Assembly (NCBI GenBank): GCA_041984235.1
Contig: JBHIYN010000015.1
Coordinates: 74,929-138,928 of the forward strand
DNA: 64,000 nucleotides
Source of the DNA: JBHIYN01 sp041984235
Lineage (GTDB): Bacteria > Pseudomonadota > Gammaproteobacteria > Ga0077536
Reading direction: 5' to 3'
A model generated the notes under the pieces. It saw only the letters and a program-made list of their open reading frames with translations, ran no database searches and was not told where the DNA came from. Both the position numbers and the translations under genes were made by a program. Of the stretch, positions 8,334 through 17,817 are shown one piece after another. Position 1 is the stretch's first letter, and every line of letters starts with the position of its first letter.

Positions 8334-9965
8334 TCACGAGCTGCACGAGAGCATGGAGCAGCCGGCGCGATGGCGGGCCCAGTCCGGGCGCGGCCGGGCG
8401 TAGGTTTCCCGTCCGGGTTGCTCGTCGTAGGGGTGGCGCAGGACGTCGAGCAGGGTCTGCACTTCGCTGAAGTCGCCGGCCTCGGCAGCGTCGATGGCGA
8501 GCTGGGCGAGGTAGTTGCGCAGCACGTAGCGCGGGTTCACCGCGTGCATGCGGGCCTGCCGCGCCGCGTGCGGGACGGCCTCGCGGGCGAGGCGCGCCCG
8601 GTAGCGGGCGAGCCAGGCACCGAGCGCCTCGAGGTAGTCTGCGTCGATTTGCTGCGGGCGGTACCAGGCGGGCGCGAGTTCTGCCGGCGGCGTCGGCGGG
8701 CGCTGATCCACGGTCCCGGGATCGAGCTCGCCGAGGCCCCGGTAGAACAGCGTCATGTCGGTCTCTACCCGGCGCAGCAGGGCCAGCAAATCCTCGACCA
8801 GGCCGGCGTCGGATTCCGCGTCGAAGCGCTGCAGGCCGAGCTTGGCCGCCATCATGTCCTGCCAGGCCGCGGCGTAGGTCTCGCGGTAGCCTTCCAGGGC
8901 CTGCTCCAGCGGCGCCGTGTCCTCGATCAGCGGGTACAGCGCGTTGGCGAGCTGGACCAGGTTCCACAGCGCGATCTGCGGTTGCTGGCCGAAGCGGTAG
9001 CGGCGACCGTGGGCATCGGTGGTATTGGGGGTCCAGTCAGGATCGTAGTCCTCCAGCCAGCCATAGGGGCCGTAGTCGATGGTCAGGCCGAGGATCGACA
9101 TGTTGTCCGTGTTCATCACGCCATGCACGAAGCCGACCCGCATCCACTCGACGATCATGCGTGCGGTGCGCCGGCAGACCTCCGTGAACCAGGCCGCGCA
9201 CGCGCGGCGCCATGCCGCCGCGTCGCCGTCGGTCGCCAGGCCAAGGTCGGCGAAGTCGGTCGCGATGGTGTAGTCGACCAGGCGCCGCAGGATGTCGTTC
9301 TCCCCGCGCGCGGCGAAGATCTGGAAGTTTCCGAAGCGGGTGAACGACGGTGCCAGCCGGCACACCACCGCGCCCGGCTCGTAGCGCGGATTGCCGTCGT
9401 AGAGCATGTCGCGCAGGACGTCGTCACCGGTCAGCACCAGCGACAGCGCGCGCGTGGTCGGCACGCCGAGGTGGTGCATGGCTTCGCTGCACAGGAACTC
9501 GCGCACCGAGGAGCGCAGCACGGCGAGACCATCGGCGCCGCGCGAGTAGGGGGTGAGGCCGGCGCCCTTGAGCTGCAGCGCCCAGCGCTCGCCCGCGGCA
9601 TTCACGACCTCGCCGAGGTTGATGGCGCGGCCGTCGCCGAGCTGCCCTGCCCAGTTACCGAACTGGTGACCGCCGTAGCAGGTCGCGTAGGGCTGCATGC
9701 CGGGCAGCAGCCGGTTGCCGGCAAACACCTCCGCGAAGCCGGACTGCAGGCAGTCGTGCTCGTCGAGATCCAGCAGCGCCGCGGCCTCGCGCGAGAACGC
9801 GACCAGGCGAGGATCGGAAGCCGGCGCGGGATGCACTGCCGAGTAGCAGGCGCCGGCGACCTGCCGGACGTGGTTGCCGGTGTCGGGGTCGGCGGGCAGC
9901 TCGGCGACGAAACGGTTGTCGAAGCGCAGGCGTTGCAGGCCGTCGACGGCGGGGCGCGTACTCAT
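8334..9965 (-). CDS. selO: SelO/YdiU family protein adenylyltransferase
   Basis: 543 aa, slightly longer than the usual ~480-490 of bacterial YdiU. SelO is a pseudokinase-fold enzyme that transfers AMP to protein hydroxyls and is linked to redox stress. Visible landmarks are YGGHQFGNWAGQLGDGRA, the conserved LQLKGAGLTPYSRGADG loop, SSVREFLCSEAMHHLGVPTTRAL, and GFVHGVMNTDNMSILG with the metal-binding Asn and Asp. The protein ends in Cys-Ser-Ser, the position that is selenocysteine in animal SelO, so this copy is the cysteine form. It is divergent from the AhpD-like gene at 10047. Confidence 0.93.
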   Translation of the reverse strand: MSTRPAVDGLQRLRFDNRFVAELPADPDTGNHVRQVAGACYSAVHPAPASDPRLVAFSREAAALLDLDEHDCLQSGFAEVFAGNRLLPGMQPYATCYGGHQFGNWAGQLGDGRAINLGEVVNAAGERWALQLKGAGLTPYSRGADGLAVLRSSVREFLCSEAMHHLGVPTTRALSLVLTGDDVLRDMLYDGNPRYEPGAVVCRLAPSFTRFGNFQIFAARGENDILRRLVDYTIATDFADLGLATDGDAAAWRRACAAWFTEVCRRTARMIVEWMRVGFVHGVMNTDNMSILGLTIDYGPYGWLEDYDPDWTPNTTDAHGRRYRFGQQPQIALWNLVQLANALYPLIEDTAPLEQALEGYRETYAAAWQDMMAAKLGLQRFDAESDAGLVEDLLALLRRVETDMTLFYRGLGELDPGTVDQRPPTPPAELAPAWYRPQQIDADYLEALGAWLARYRARLAREAVPHAARQARMHAVNPRYVLRNYLAQLAIDAAEAGDFSEVQTLLDVLRHPYDEQPGRETYARPRPDWARHRAGCSMLSCSS

Positions 9966-10012
9966 GCACGCATTGTAGCAACCGCGCGTGGCGCCGAACG
10001 CCGGCGGGCGGC

Positions 10013-10018
10013 TATCAT
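10013..10018 (+). promoter_or_regulatory. Candidate -10 box of the AhpD-like gene
   Basis: TATCAT lies 29 bp before the ATG at 10047, in the 81-bp divergent gap between selO and the AhpD-like gene. A ribosome-binding site GCGAGG is at 10033-10037. On the other strand TACAAT (9977-9972) sits only 7 bp before the selO start and would give an almost leaderless message. No clear -35 box was seen. Confidence 0.35.
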
Positions 10019-10046
10019 CGGGACCGCTTCAGGCGAGGACAAAACC

Positions 10047-10598
10047 ATGCCGAGAGTGAGTGAAATTACCGATGCCGGCGGCGATCCGTTGCTGACGTCC
10101 ATCTTCGAGGCCGAGCGCGCGATGTTCGGCGACATTCTGCATCCGACCCGCGTACTGGCGCACTGCCCGCCGATCCTGGACGCGGCGCGCAAGCTGTACG
10201 CCTCGTTCGAGGCCTCCGGCCGCCTGCCCGCCACCTTGCTGGCGCTGGTCTACGTGCGCGTGGCCACGATCAACGGTTGCCCATTCTGAGTCGACATCAA
10301 TTCGTTCCGTGCGATCGAAGCGACTGACGGCCAGCGCAAGCTGCTCGAGCTTGCCGAATGGCGCGACAGCGATGCCTACAGCGAGGTTGAGCGGCTGGCG
10401 CTCGAGTATGCCGAGGCCATGACCATCACCGGCGAAGTGGTCGACGACGATCTCTTCGCGCGGCTGCGTGCCCGGCTCAGCGAAGCCGAGGTGGTCGAGC
10501 TCACAGCGGGTATCGCGATGGAGAACTTTCGCAGCAAGCTGAACGTGCCGCTGAGGGTTGAGGCGCAGGGCTTCTGCGTGCTGCCGCCACCGCGCTAG
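10047..10598 (+). CDS. AhpD-like/carboxymuconolactone decarboxylase family protein, probable selenoprotein (CxxU)
   Basis: I read this as one 183-residue gene across an in-frame TGA at 10287-10289 (residue 81). Upstream codes for the AhpD-like N-terminal part ending ATINGCPF. Downstream, in the same frame, continues VDINSFRAIEATDG, then AEWRDSDAYSEVERLALEYAEAM and a normal C-terminus to TAG. In relatives the motif is CPFC-VDI, so TGA stands exactly at the second redox cysteine. A hairpin with the features of a bacterial SECIS follows at once. Such proteins are thiol peroxidase or disulfide-reductase-like trimers. AhpD-like selenoproteins have been reported in marine metagenomes. The alternative is a nonsense mutation or sequencing error (TGC to TGA). 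The 3' end shares the palindrome CTAG with the stop of the convergent gene. Confidence 0.8.
10287..10325 (+). promoter_or_regulatory. Putative bacterial SECIS element directly after in-frame UGA
   Basis: Immediately after UGA (10287-10289) the RNA can fold. The lower stem is AGUCG (10289-10293) with CGACU (10321-10325). Then comes an asymmetric internal loop, and an upper stem UUCG (10301-10304) with CGAA (10316-10319), a U-U mismatch, and UC with GA. The apical loop is CGUGC, with G and U at 10309-10310, about 20 nt from UGA. This matches the known layout of the fdhF-type element that binds SelB. Folding was done by eye. Confidence 0.65.
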
Positions 10599-11452
10599 GT
10601 ATCGTCCGCGAGGCGCCCGAGCAGGGCGTCGAAGCCGGGATAATCGGCGCGCCGGATGACGGTGCGGCGCGCCAGCGCAGCGAGGCGGCGGCCAGCGGCG
10701 AGGGCCGCGTAGGCGGCTTCGCCGTCGGTAATCTCGGTGCCGGCGACGCAGTCGATGCCGCGTGCGAAGAGATCGTCCGGGAAGCAACCGACGGTCGGGC
10801 CGACCAGGGCGATCGCCGACGCGTCCACGCAGTACCCGAGCATCTCGTCGAGACTGCCGTTGAGCAGAGTCGCGCCGGTACAGATGATCTTGTTGCAACG
10901 CGCGAGCACGTTCGCATCGAGGCTGATGGTGAGTCCGTCCTCGGCGCGCAGCATGTGCGCCTTGCGTTCGACCACGCAGACTTCGATGCCGCGCGCACGG
11001 GCACGGCGTACCAGCGGCGGGAAATTGCCGATCATGCCGAGGCGATCGCCGCGCTCGAGGGCGAGGCCGCCGAAGGCGTCGTCGGCGTCGGGCGCGCGGT
11101 AACCGGCGCGCCGGTGCAGGCTGCACGTCAGCGCATTGATGGCGGCGATGCCGAGGGAGCGGTCGATGTCGCCCGCGCCGGCAAAGCGCCGCGCGACCTC
11201 CAGCGCAGGCGTTCCCGGCAGGTCGGCGGCATCGACGCGCGCCGGCAGCTCGGCCTGGCTGCCGCCGAGCCAGGCGTAGTAGAGCCCGGCGCTGCCGTCG
11301 TTCAGCGTCAGCAGCCCGAATTCGGCGTCGCGCTCCGGCGCCGGCTGCGGGTCGGCCAGCAGCGCGCGGCCGATGGTGAGTGCGCCGGAGCGGGCGCACA
11401 GCGCCTCCGCGCGTGCGAGCAGCGCTGCGACGATGCTTGGCGCGGGGTTCAG
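10595..11452 (-). CDS. DUF364/DUF4213 family protein (putative heavy-metal chelation domain), unusual start
   Basis: The conserved C-terminal part (MIGNFPPLVRRAR, CTGATLLNGSLDEML, VGPTVGCFPDDLFARG) is a Rossmann-like DUF364 domain. The frame stays open and family-like far upstream of the only in-frame ATG (11035), including an N-terminal DUF4213-like part (LTLNDGSAGLYYAWLG, AAINAL). No ATG, GTG or TTG occurs in frame between 11035 and the upstream stop at 11540. I start it at CTG 11452, which overlaps the TGA stop of dodecin (CTGA) in the manner of a coupled start; ATC at 11434 is another choice. About 285 aa. Function unknown; some relatives lie with metal-uptake genes. Confidence 0.7.
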   Translation of the reverse strand: MNPAPSIVAALLARAEALCARSGALTIGRALLADPQPAPERDAEFGLLTLNDGSAGLYYAWLGGSQAELPARVDAADLPGTPALEVARRFAGAGDIDRSLGIAAINALTCSLHRRAGYRAPDADDAFGGLALERGDRLGMIGNFPPLVRRARARGIEVCVVERKAHMLRAEDGLTISLDANVLARCNKIICTGATLLNGSLDEMLGYCVDASAIALVGPTVGCFPDDLFARGIDCVAGTEITDGEAAYAALAAGRRLAALARRTVIRRADYPGFDALLGRLADDT

Positions 11453-11670
11453 CCGGCGGCGCCGTCGGCCAGCGTGAAGCCGAGCTTGATCGTCACCTGC
11501 CAGTGGTCGACCCGGCCGCCTTCCACGTTGCCGCGGATGTCAGCCACCTCCACCCAGCGAATGTTCTTGAGTGACTCGCTGGCTTTGGCCACGGCCGTGT
11601 TCACCGCGTCTTCCACCGACTTGGTCGACGTGCCGGTGATCTCGATGATCTTGTAGACGTGATCGCTCAT
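11449..11670 (-). CDS. Dodecin family flavin-binding protein
   Basis: 73 aa, the full dodecin length. Dodecins form hollow dodecamers that store or buffer flavins or CoA. The sequence MSDHVYKIIEITGTSTKSV, the conserved SVEDAVNTAVAKASESLKNI helix and the WVEV...GRVDHWQVTIKLGF strand pair are typical, including the Trp used to stack flavin. The ribosome-binding site AAGGGGAG lies six bases before the ATG. It is followed with overlapping ends by the DUF364 gene, so the two are probably translated together. A flavin buffer suits a genome region rich in flavoenzymes. Confidence 0.93.
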   Translation of the reverse strand: MSDHVYKIIEITGTSTKSVEDAVNTAVAKASESLKNIRWVEVADIRGNVEGGRVDHWQVTIKLGFTLADGAAG

Positions 11671-11779
11671 GTTTGCTCCCCTTGGCTGTCACGGTGTCCT
11701 CTGCAATCATAGTCGACGGCAGCCGGCACGGTTGCCGGCAGCGCCCAAACGGCGCCGCCCATCGAGGGGAGACGACATC

Positions 11780-13867
11780 ATGAACAGGGGAATCCACCGC
11801 CTCGGCGCGCTCGTGCTCGCGCTGGGGTTGAGCGCGGCGCAGGCCGGCACCACCGTCGACGATGCGACGCTGAGCGCAACTGGCGACGGCAGCAACTGGC
11901 CCGGCTTCGGGCGCAACTATTCGGAGCAGCGCTATAGCCCGCTCACGCAGATCGACAGTACCAATGTCGCACGTCTGGGCGTCGAGTGGGTGCTCGACCT
12001 GCCCCACGATCGATCGCTGGTCGCAACCCCGCTGGTGGTCGACGGCATCATCTATTTCACCGGCAGCTTCTCGGTCACGCGCGCGGTCGATGCCAGGAGC
12101 GGCAAGGTGCTGTGGGAATACGATCCGAAGTCGGTCGAGCACGCCGGCGACCGCCTGCGCATCATGTGGGACCAGAACAAGGGGCCGGCGGTGTGGGGCG
12201 ACAAGCTCATCATCTCGACCATCGACGGACGGCTGGTCGGCCTCAATCGCCACACCGGCGAGCAGGTGTGGGAGACCATGACCGTCGACCCGCGCCGCGC
12301 CTACTACATCACCGGCGCGCCCAAGGTCTTCCGTGGCAAGGTCCTGATCGGCAACGGTGGCACCGAGCAGGAAGCGGCGCGCGGCTACGTCACCGCCTAC
12401 GATGCCGATACCGGCGAGCAGGCCTGGCGCTTCTGGATCGTGCCCGGCAACCCTGCCGATGGCTTCGAGAACGCGGCCATGGAGATGGCGGCGAAGACCT
12501 GGACCGGTGAATGGTGGAAGGTCGGAGGCGGCGGCAACGCCTGGCACGGCTTCACCTACGACCCCGAGTTCAACACGGTCTATATCGGCACCGGCAACGG
12601 CTCGCCGTGGAACCAGAAGATCCGCTCGCCGGGCGGCGGCGACAACCTCTTCCTGTGCTCGATAGTCGCGCTAGACGCCGATACCGGCGAGTACCGCTGG
12701 CACTACCAGACGGTGCCGGGCGAGACCTGGGACTACAACTCCAACATGGACATTGTGCTCGCTGACCTGAAGTACGGCGAGCAGACCGTGAAGGCGCTGA
12801 TGCACGCACCCAAGAACGGCTTCTTCTACGTCATCAACCGCGAGAATGGCGAGCTGCTGTCGGCGGAGAAGCTCGGCAAGGTGACGTGGGCAAAGTACGT
12901 CGATCTCAAGACCGGCCGACCGGTAGAGAACCCGGCCGCGCGCTACGGCGATGGCGAGGAGCTGGTCTGGCCCAGCCCCTTCGGCACGCATAGCTGGCAC
13001 GCCATGTCCTACAACCCGGACACCGGCCTGGTCTACATCCCGACCATCGAGATGCCGGCGCTGTGGCGCGACAAGGGCATTGATTTCCAGGCCTGGAAGC
13101 CGCCGCACTTCTACGTCAACGTCGGCACCGAGTTCGGCACCGAGGACACCCCGGCCGACTACGGCGAGGGCTTCCTGACCGCCTGGGACCCGGTCAAGGG
13201 CGAGAAGGTGTGGCAGCACGAGCTGCCGCCGCAGTGGAATCCCGGCACCATGACCACCGCCGGCAATCTCGTCTTCCAGGGGCGCGCCGATGGCCGCTTC
13301 GTCGCTTACGACGCGAGCAGCGGCGAGCCGCTGTGGAGTACCGAGCTCGGGCTCGGTATCTCGTCACCGCCGGTGACCTATACCGTCGACGGCAGGCAGT
13401 ACGTCTCGTTACTGGTCGGGTGGGGCGGCGCCGGGCTCATTGCCGGGTCGCTCGCCGCGCAGCACGGCTGGAAGTACGGCGTGCATCCGCGCCGGCTGTA
13501 TACCTTCGCGCTGGATGCCACCGGCAAGGTACCGCCGATGCCGCCACCGGCGTTCGCGCAGCCGGTCGATCCGCCGGACTTCGAGATCGATCCCGCGCTG
13601 GCCGCCTACGGGCAGTCGATCTACGCACAGTCCTGCTTCCTGTGTCACGGCGGCGGTGCGGTGTCCGGCGGCTATGCCCCGGACCTGCGCGAATCGCCCC
13701 TGGTGCTCTCGCGACAGGCCTTCGAAGACGTCGTGCTCAAGGGCGCCAAGCGTGCCAACGGCATGCCGCGTTTCACGGCCTTCACGCAGCGCGAGCTGGA
13801 CGGCCTCACGCACTACATCCGGCAGATGGCGCGCCAGGCGGTGGCCAGCCGCCAGGCCAGCCGCTGA
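11780..13867 (+). CDS. PQQ-dependent alcohol dehydrogenase with fused cytochrome c (quinohemoprotein)
   Basis: 695 aa with a signal peptide (ALVLALGLSAAQA), a PQQ eight-bladed propeller with repeated W-motifs, and a C-terminal cytochrome c domain with heme motif CFLCH (C619, C622, H623). It oxidises alcohols in the periplasm and passes electrons to heme c. The catalytic Asp is likely in ETWDYNSNMD. An oddity is that the vicinal Cys-Cys pair that normally contacts PQQ is absent: the corresponding segment reads RIMWDQNKGPAVWGDK. The start is set by GAGGGGAGA nine bases before the ATG and by the signal peptide; earlier in-frame starts would add a non-secretory leader. It is divergent from dodecin. 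Confidence 0.93.
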   Translation: MNRGIHRLGALVLALGLSAAQAGTTVDDATLSATGDGSNWPGFGRNYSEQRYSPLTQIDSTNVARLGVEWVLDLPHDRSLVATPLVVDGIIYFTGSFSVTRAVDARSGKVLWEYDPKSVEHAGDRLRIMWDQNKGPAVWGDKLIISTIDGRLVGLNRHTGEQVWETMTVDPRRAYYITGAPKVFRGKVLIGNGGTEQEAARGYVTAYDADTGEQAWRFWIVPGNPADGFENAAMEMAAKTWTGEWWKVGGGGNAWHGFTYDPEFNTVYIGTGNGSPWNQKIRSPGGGDNLFLCSIVALDADTGEYRWHYQTVPGETWDYNSNMDIVLADLKYGEQTVKALMHAPKNGFFYVINRENGELLSAEKLGKVTWAKYVDLKTGRPVENPAARYGDGEELVWPSPFGTHSWHAMSYNPDTGLVYIPTIEMPALWRDKGIDFQAWKPPHFYVNVGTEFGTEDTPADYGEGFLTAWDPVKGEKVWQHELPPQWNPGTMTTAGNLVFQGRADGRFVAYDASSGEPLWSTELGLGISSPPVTYTVDGRQYVSLLVGWGGAGLIAGSLAAQHGWKYGVHPRRLYTFALDATGKVPPMPPPAFAQPVDPPDFEIDPALAAYGQSIYAQSCFLCHGGGAVSGGYAPDLRESPLVLSRQAFEDVVLKGAKRANGMPRFTAFTQRELDGLTHYIRQMARQAVASRQASR

Positions 13868-13948
13868 ACGTCTCGCCGTTACCGGGCGCACGCGGCGCCG
13901 GGTGACGGCGGCCCGTAGCGCGCCGCTCATCGCAAGGAGGGAGCAACG

Positions 13949-14974
13949 ATGCGATTCGGCATAATGTACGATTTCCGCAACCCGCAGCGCTGGCATATGG
14001 ATCCGCCGCTGTTCTACCGCGCCATGCTCGACCAGATGGTGGCAGCGGAGGATCTCGGTTTCGATCACGTCTGGCTGACCGAGCACCATTTCACTGACGA
14101 CGCCTACAACCCGGTTCCTCTGGCAATGGCGTCGGCGGTAGCGGCCGTGACCCGCCGCATCCGTATCGGGACGTTCGTGCTGCTGCTGCCGTTCATTCAC
14201 CCGGTACGCGCGGCGGAGGAGGCGATCCTCGCCGACCTCGTCTCCAATGGCCGTTTCGATCTCGGCGTCGGGCAGGGCTACACGCACGACGAGTTCGACG
14301 CACTGTGCGTCGATCGCGCCGAGCGCGCGCCGCGCCTGGCCGAGGGCGTCGAGCTGATGCGCCGGCTGTTCACGGAGGAGAAGGTCACCTTCGAAGGACG
14401 TTTCACCCGGGTCCGTGACATGACGCTGATGCCGCGCCCGGTGCAGCAGCCGCATCCGCCCCTGTGGGTCGGCGCGCGCGGACCGAAGGCGATCCGGCGT
14501 GCGGCGCGTCTCGGCGCCCATCTCCTGACCACGCTGGGGCCGGATCCGGCGCCGGCCTACCTGGAGGCCCTGCGCGAGTTCGGTCACGATCCGGGTACGT
14601 TCCGCATAGCGCAGCTGCGCATGGTCTATTGCGCGGAGTCCGAGGACCAGGCCTGGGCCGAGTGCCAGGAGCATCTCGCGCACGTGTTCGGCTACTACGA
14701 GCGCGTGCTGGCGGAGGCCGCGGACGTCGAGGGTGACGACCAGCCGCTGCCGTTCAGCCGCCCCGAGGAGATCCGCGAGTCGCCGCTGGCCGGCACCGCG
14801 GTCATGGTCGGCACGCCGCAGCAGGTCGCAGAGCAGCTCGATCGTTTCTGCGACAGCTTCACCTGCACCGACTTCATCCTCTCGACCCATTTCGCCGGCA
14901 TCGATCCGGCGCTCAGCGCGCGCTCGAACACGCTGTTCGCGCGCGAGGTGGCTCCGGCCTTCCGTGACCGCTGA
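13949..14974 (+). CDS. LLM-class flavin-dependent oxidoreductase (bacterial luciferase-like)
   Basis: 341 aa TIM-barrel enzyme of the luciferase-like monooxygenase superfamily, using reduced FMN or F420. It starts MRFGIMYDFRNP, and contains DHVWLTEHHF, RIRIGTFVLLLPFIHPVRAAEE, NGRFDLGVGQGYTHDEF and LWVGARGPKAIRRAA. The ribosome-binding site AAGGAGGGAG is strong. It lies 81 bp after the PQQ dehydrogenase on the same strand and may be co-transcribed. Substrate unknown; it is one of three LLM enzymes in the window. Confidence 0.9.
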   Translation: MRFGIMYDFRNPQRWHMDPPLFYRAMLDQMVAAEDLGFDHVWLTEHHFTDDAYNPVPLAMASAVAAVTRRIRIGTFVLLLPFIHPVRAAEEAILADLVSNGRFDLGVGQGYTHDEFDALCVDRAERAPRLAEGVELMRRLFTEEKVTFEGRFTRVRDMTLMPRPVQQPHPPLWVGARGPKAIRRAARLGAHLLTTLGPDPAPAYLEALREFGHDPGTFRIAQLRMVYCAESEDQAWAECQEHLAHVFGYYERVLAEAADVEGDDQPLPFSRPEEIRESPLAGTAVMVGTPQQVAEQLDRFCDSFTCTDFILSTHFAGIDPALSARSNTLFAREVAPAFRDR

Positions 14975-15077
14975 GGTAGGCCGCGCGCCCGCACCGCGCC
15001 GTAGTTGACCGGTATCAGCATCGGGCATCGCGTCCTGCCCTAACCTGCAGGGGAATCGACAGACACGGAGAGACAGG

Positions 15078-15848
15078 ATGCGGTCGGGAACGCGAACGCT
15101 GCTGGTGGGATTGTTGCTGGGCCTGGCCGGACCGGCGCAGGGCTGGAGCATCGGCGACAGCTACGTGATGGACGTGGACTTCCACCTCAGTGGCAGATGG
15201 CACGCCTTCAACAACCTCGCTTTCGGTGACATCGACTTCACTTTCCTCCGCGACGGCGTGAAGATCGCCGAAGGGCATTTTGACCAGGGCGTCGGCGGCG
15301 GGATCAGCAAGACGCACCTGTTCACCGGGCTGCCGCTCGCGCCGCACACCTACACCGCGCAGTCGGTGGACTACTACTTCTCGGTGCCGCTGGAGGTCAC
15401 GCTGGGCACGCCGGTGACGCTGCAGGTCGAATTCAGCACCGGCATCATTCGCGGCGAGTCGGATTTCTATGCTGCCGGCAGCGGCCTGACGGGCACGCTG
15501 CAGACACTCGACATGAGCATAGACGGCGCCAACACCTCGCTCTACGCGGGCGTAACCCTGGGCACCAATCAGCCCAGCGACACCGCGGTGCCGCCGGACG
15601 AAGCGCACGCCTTCTTCGCCGACAACGACTACCCCCATGCCATAGCACGGGTGCTCGGAGTGCGGGACTTCCAGCTCCTGGTGCGTCCGGACGGGGCGCC
15701 GTTGATTGCCGACTTCGGTACGGCGCGCATCACCACGACCGTCACGGTGGTGCAGCCCGTGCCCCTGCCTGGAGCGCTGGGTCTCGCCACTGGCGCGCTT
15801 GCCGTGCTCGCCACGGCTCGCCGCCGACGCGGGACGAGCCCGGCCTGA
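15078..15848 (+). CDS. Secreted protein with VPLP-CTERM-type sorting signal
   Basis: 256 aa: signal peptide (LLVGLLLGLAGPAQG), a beta-rich body with no family I recognise, and a C-terminal tripartite tail VPLPGALGL, a hydrophobic helix (ATGALAVLATA) and RRRR. This tail is the PEP-CTERM/VPLPA-CTERM type of exosortase sorting signal, which anchors or releases proteins at the cell surface in exopolysaccharide-producing Gram-negative bacteria. The body could be an adhesin or matrix protein. It stands alone between the LLM oxidoreductase and EttA. Confidence 0.75.
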   Translation: MRSGTRTLLVGLLLGLAGPAQGWSIGDSYVMDVDFHLSGRWHAFNNLAFGDIDFTFLRDGVKIAEGHFDQGVGGGISKTHLFTGLPLAPHTYTAQSVDYYFSVPLEVTLGTPVTLQVEFSTGIIRGESDFYAAGSGLTGTLQTLDMSIDGANTSLYAGVTLGTNQPSDTAVPPDEAHAFFADNDYPHAIARVLGVRDFQLLVRPDGAPLIADFGTARITTTVTVVQPVPLPGALGLATGALAVLATARRRRGTSPA

Positions 15849-15857
15849 GCGCCGGCG

Positions 15858-15873
15858 CCGGCCACACGGCCGG
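15858..15873 (+). terminator. GC-rich hairpin after the CTERM protein gene
   Basis: CCGGCC at 15858-15863 pairs with GGCCGG at 15868-15873 around the loop ACAC, 10 bp after the stop codon. It is followed by TGTTG rather than a T-run, so it would be a weak intrinsic terminator at best. Confidence 0.35.
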
Positions 15874-15979
15874 TGTTGCGGGTCGCACGGGCCCACTGCA
15901 GATAAGGCGGTGGCAGGGCAGCCGTGCTCGCGCAGGGCAATGCGCGACCGGCGCGCAGGCGAACCCTGCGCGAAGCGGT

Positions 15980-15985
15980 TACAAT
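15980..15985 (+). promoter_or_regulatory. Candidate -10 box for ettA
   Basis: TACAAT at 15980-15985 lies about 108 bp before the ettA start in the 244-bp intergenic region. A similar GTACAATCG string precedes the ferritin-like gene at 58000. No -35 box of good quality was seen; the rest of this gap contains nothing I recognise. Confidence 0.3.
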
Positions 15986-16092
15986 CGCGCCCGCCGCACA
16001 CCACGGGGCCGCTCCCGTCCGGTGCTTCGAGTGCGCTTCGCGCCCGGCATCCCCGCCCATCCCGGCACTCACCACGCTCGCAGAGGTTCGAA

Positions 16093-17766
<1,674 letters not shown>

Positions 17767-17817
17767 GCGGGGGCGGCGTCGGCGGTGTCCGCCCGGTGCC
17801 GAACGGCGGTCGCGCAA

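Noticed and set aside
9966..9980. TACAAT as selO promoter
   Set aside because: It lies only 7 bp before the start codon, which would require a leaderless message; kept only as a remark.
8370..10289. 639-codon plus-strand frame
   Set aside because: Most of it is antisense to selO; only its last 81 codons are real and belong to the AhpD-like gene starting at 10047.
15706..16092. N-terminal extension of EttA
   Set aside because: Low-complexity translation overlapping the CTERM gene; EttA homologues start at the TTG at 16093.
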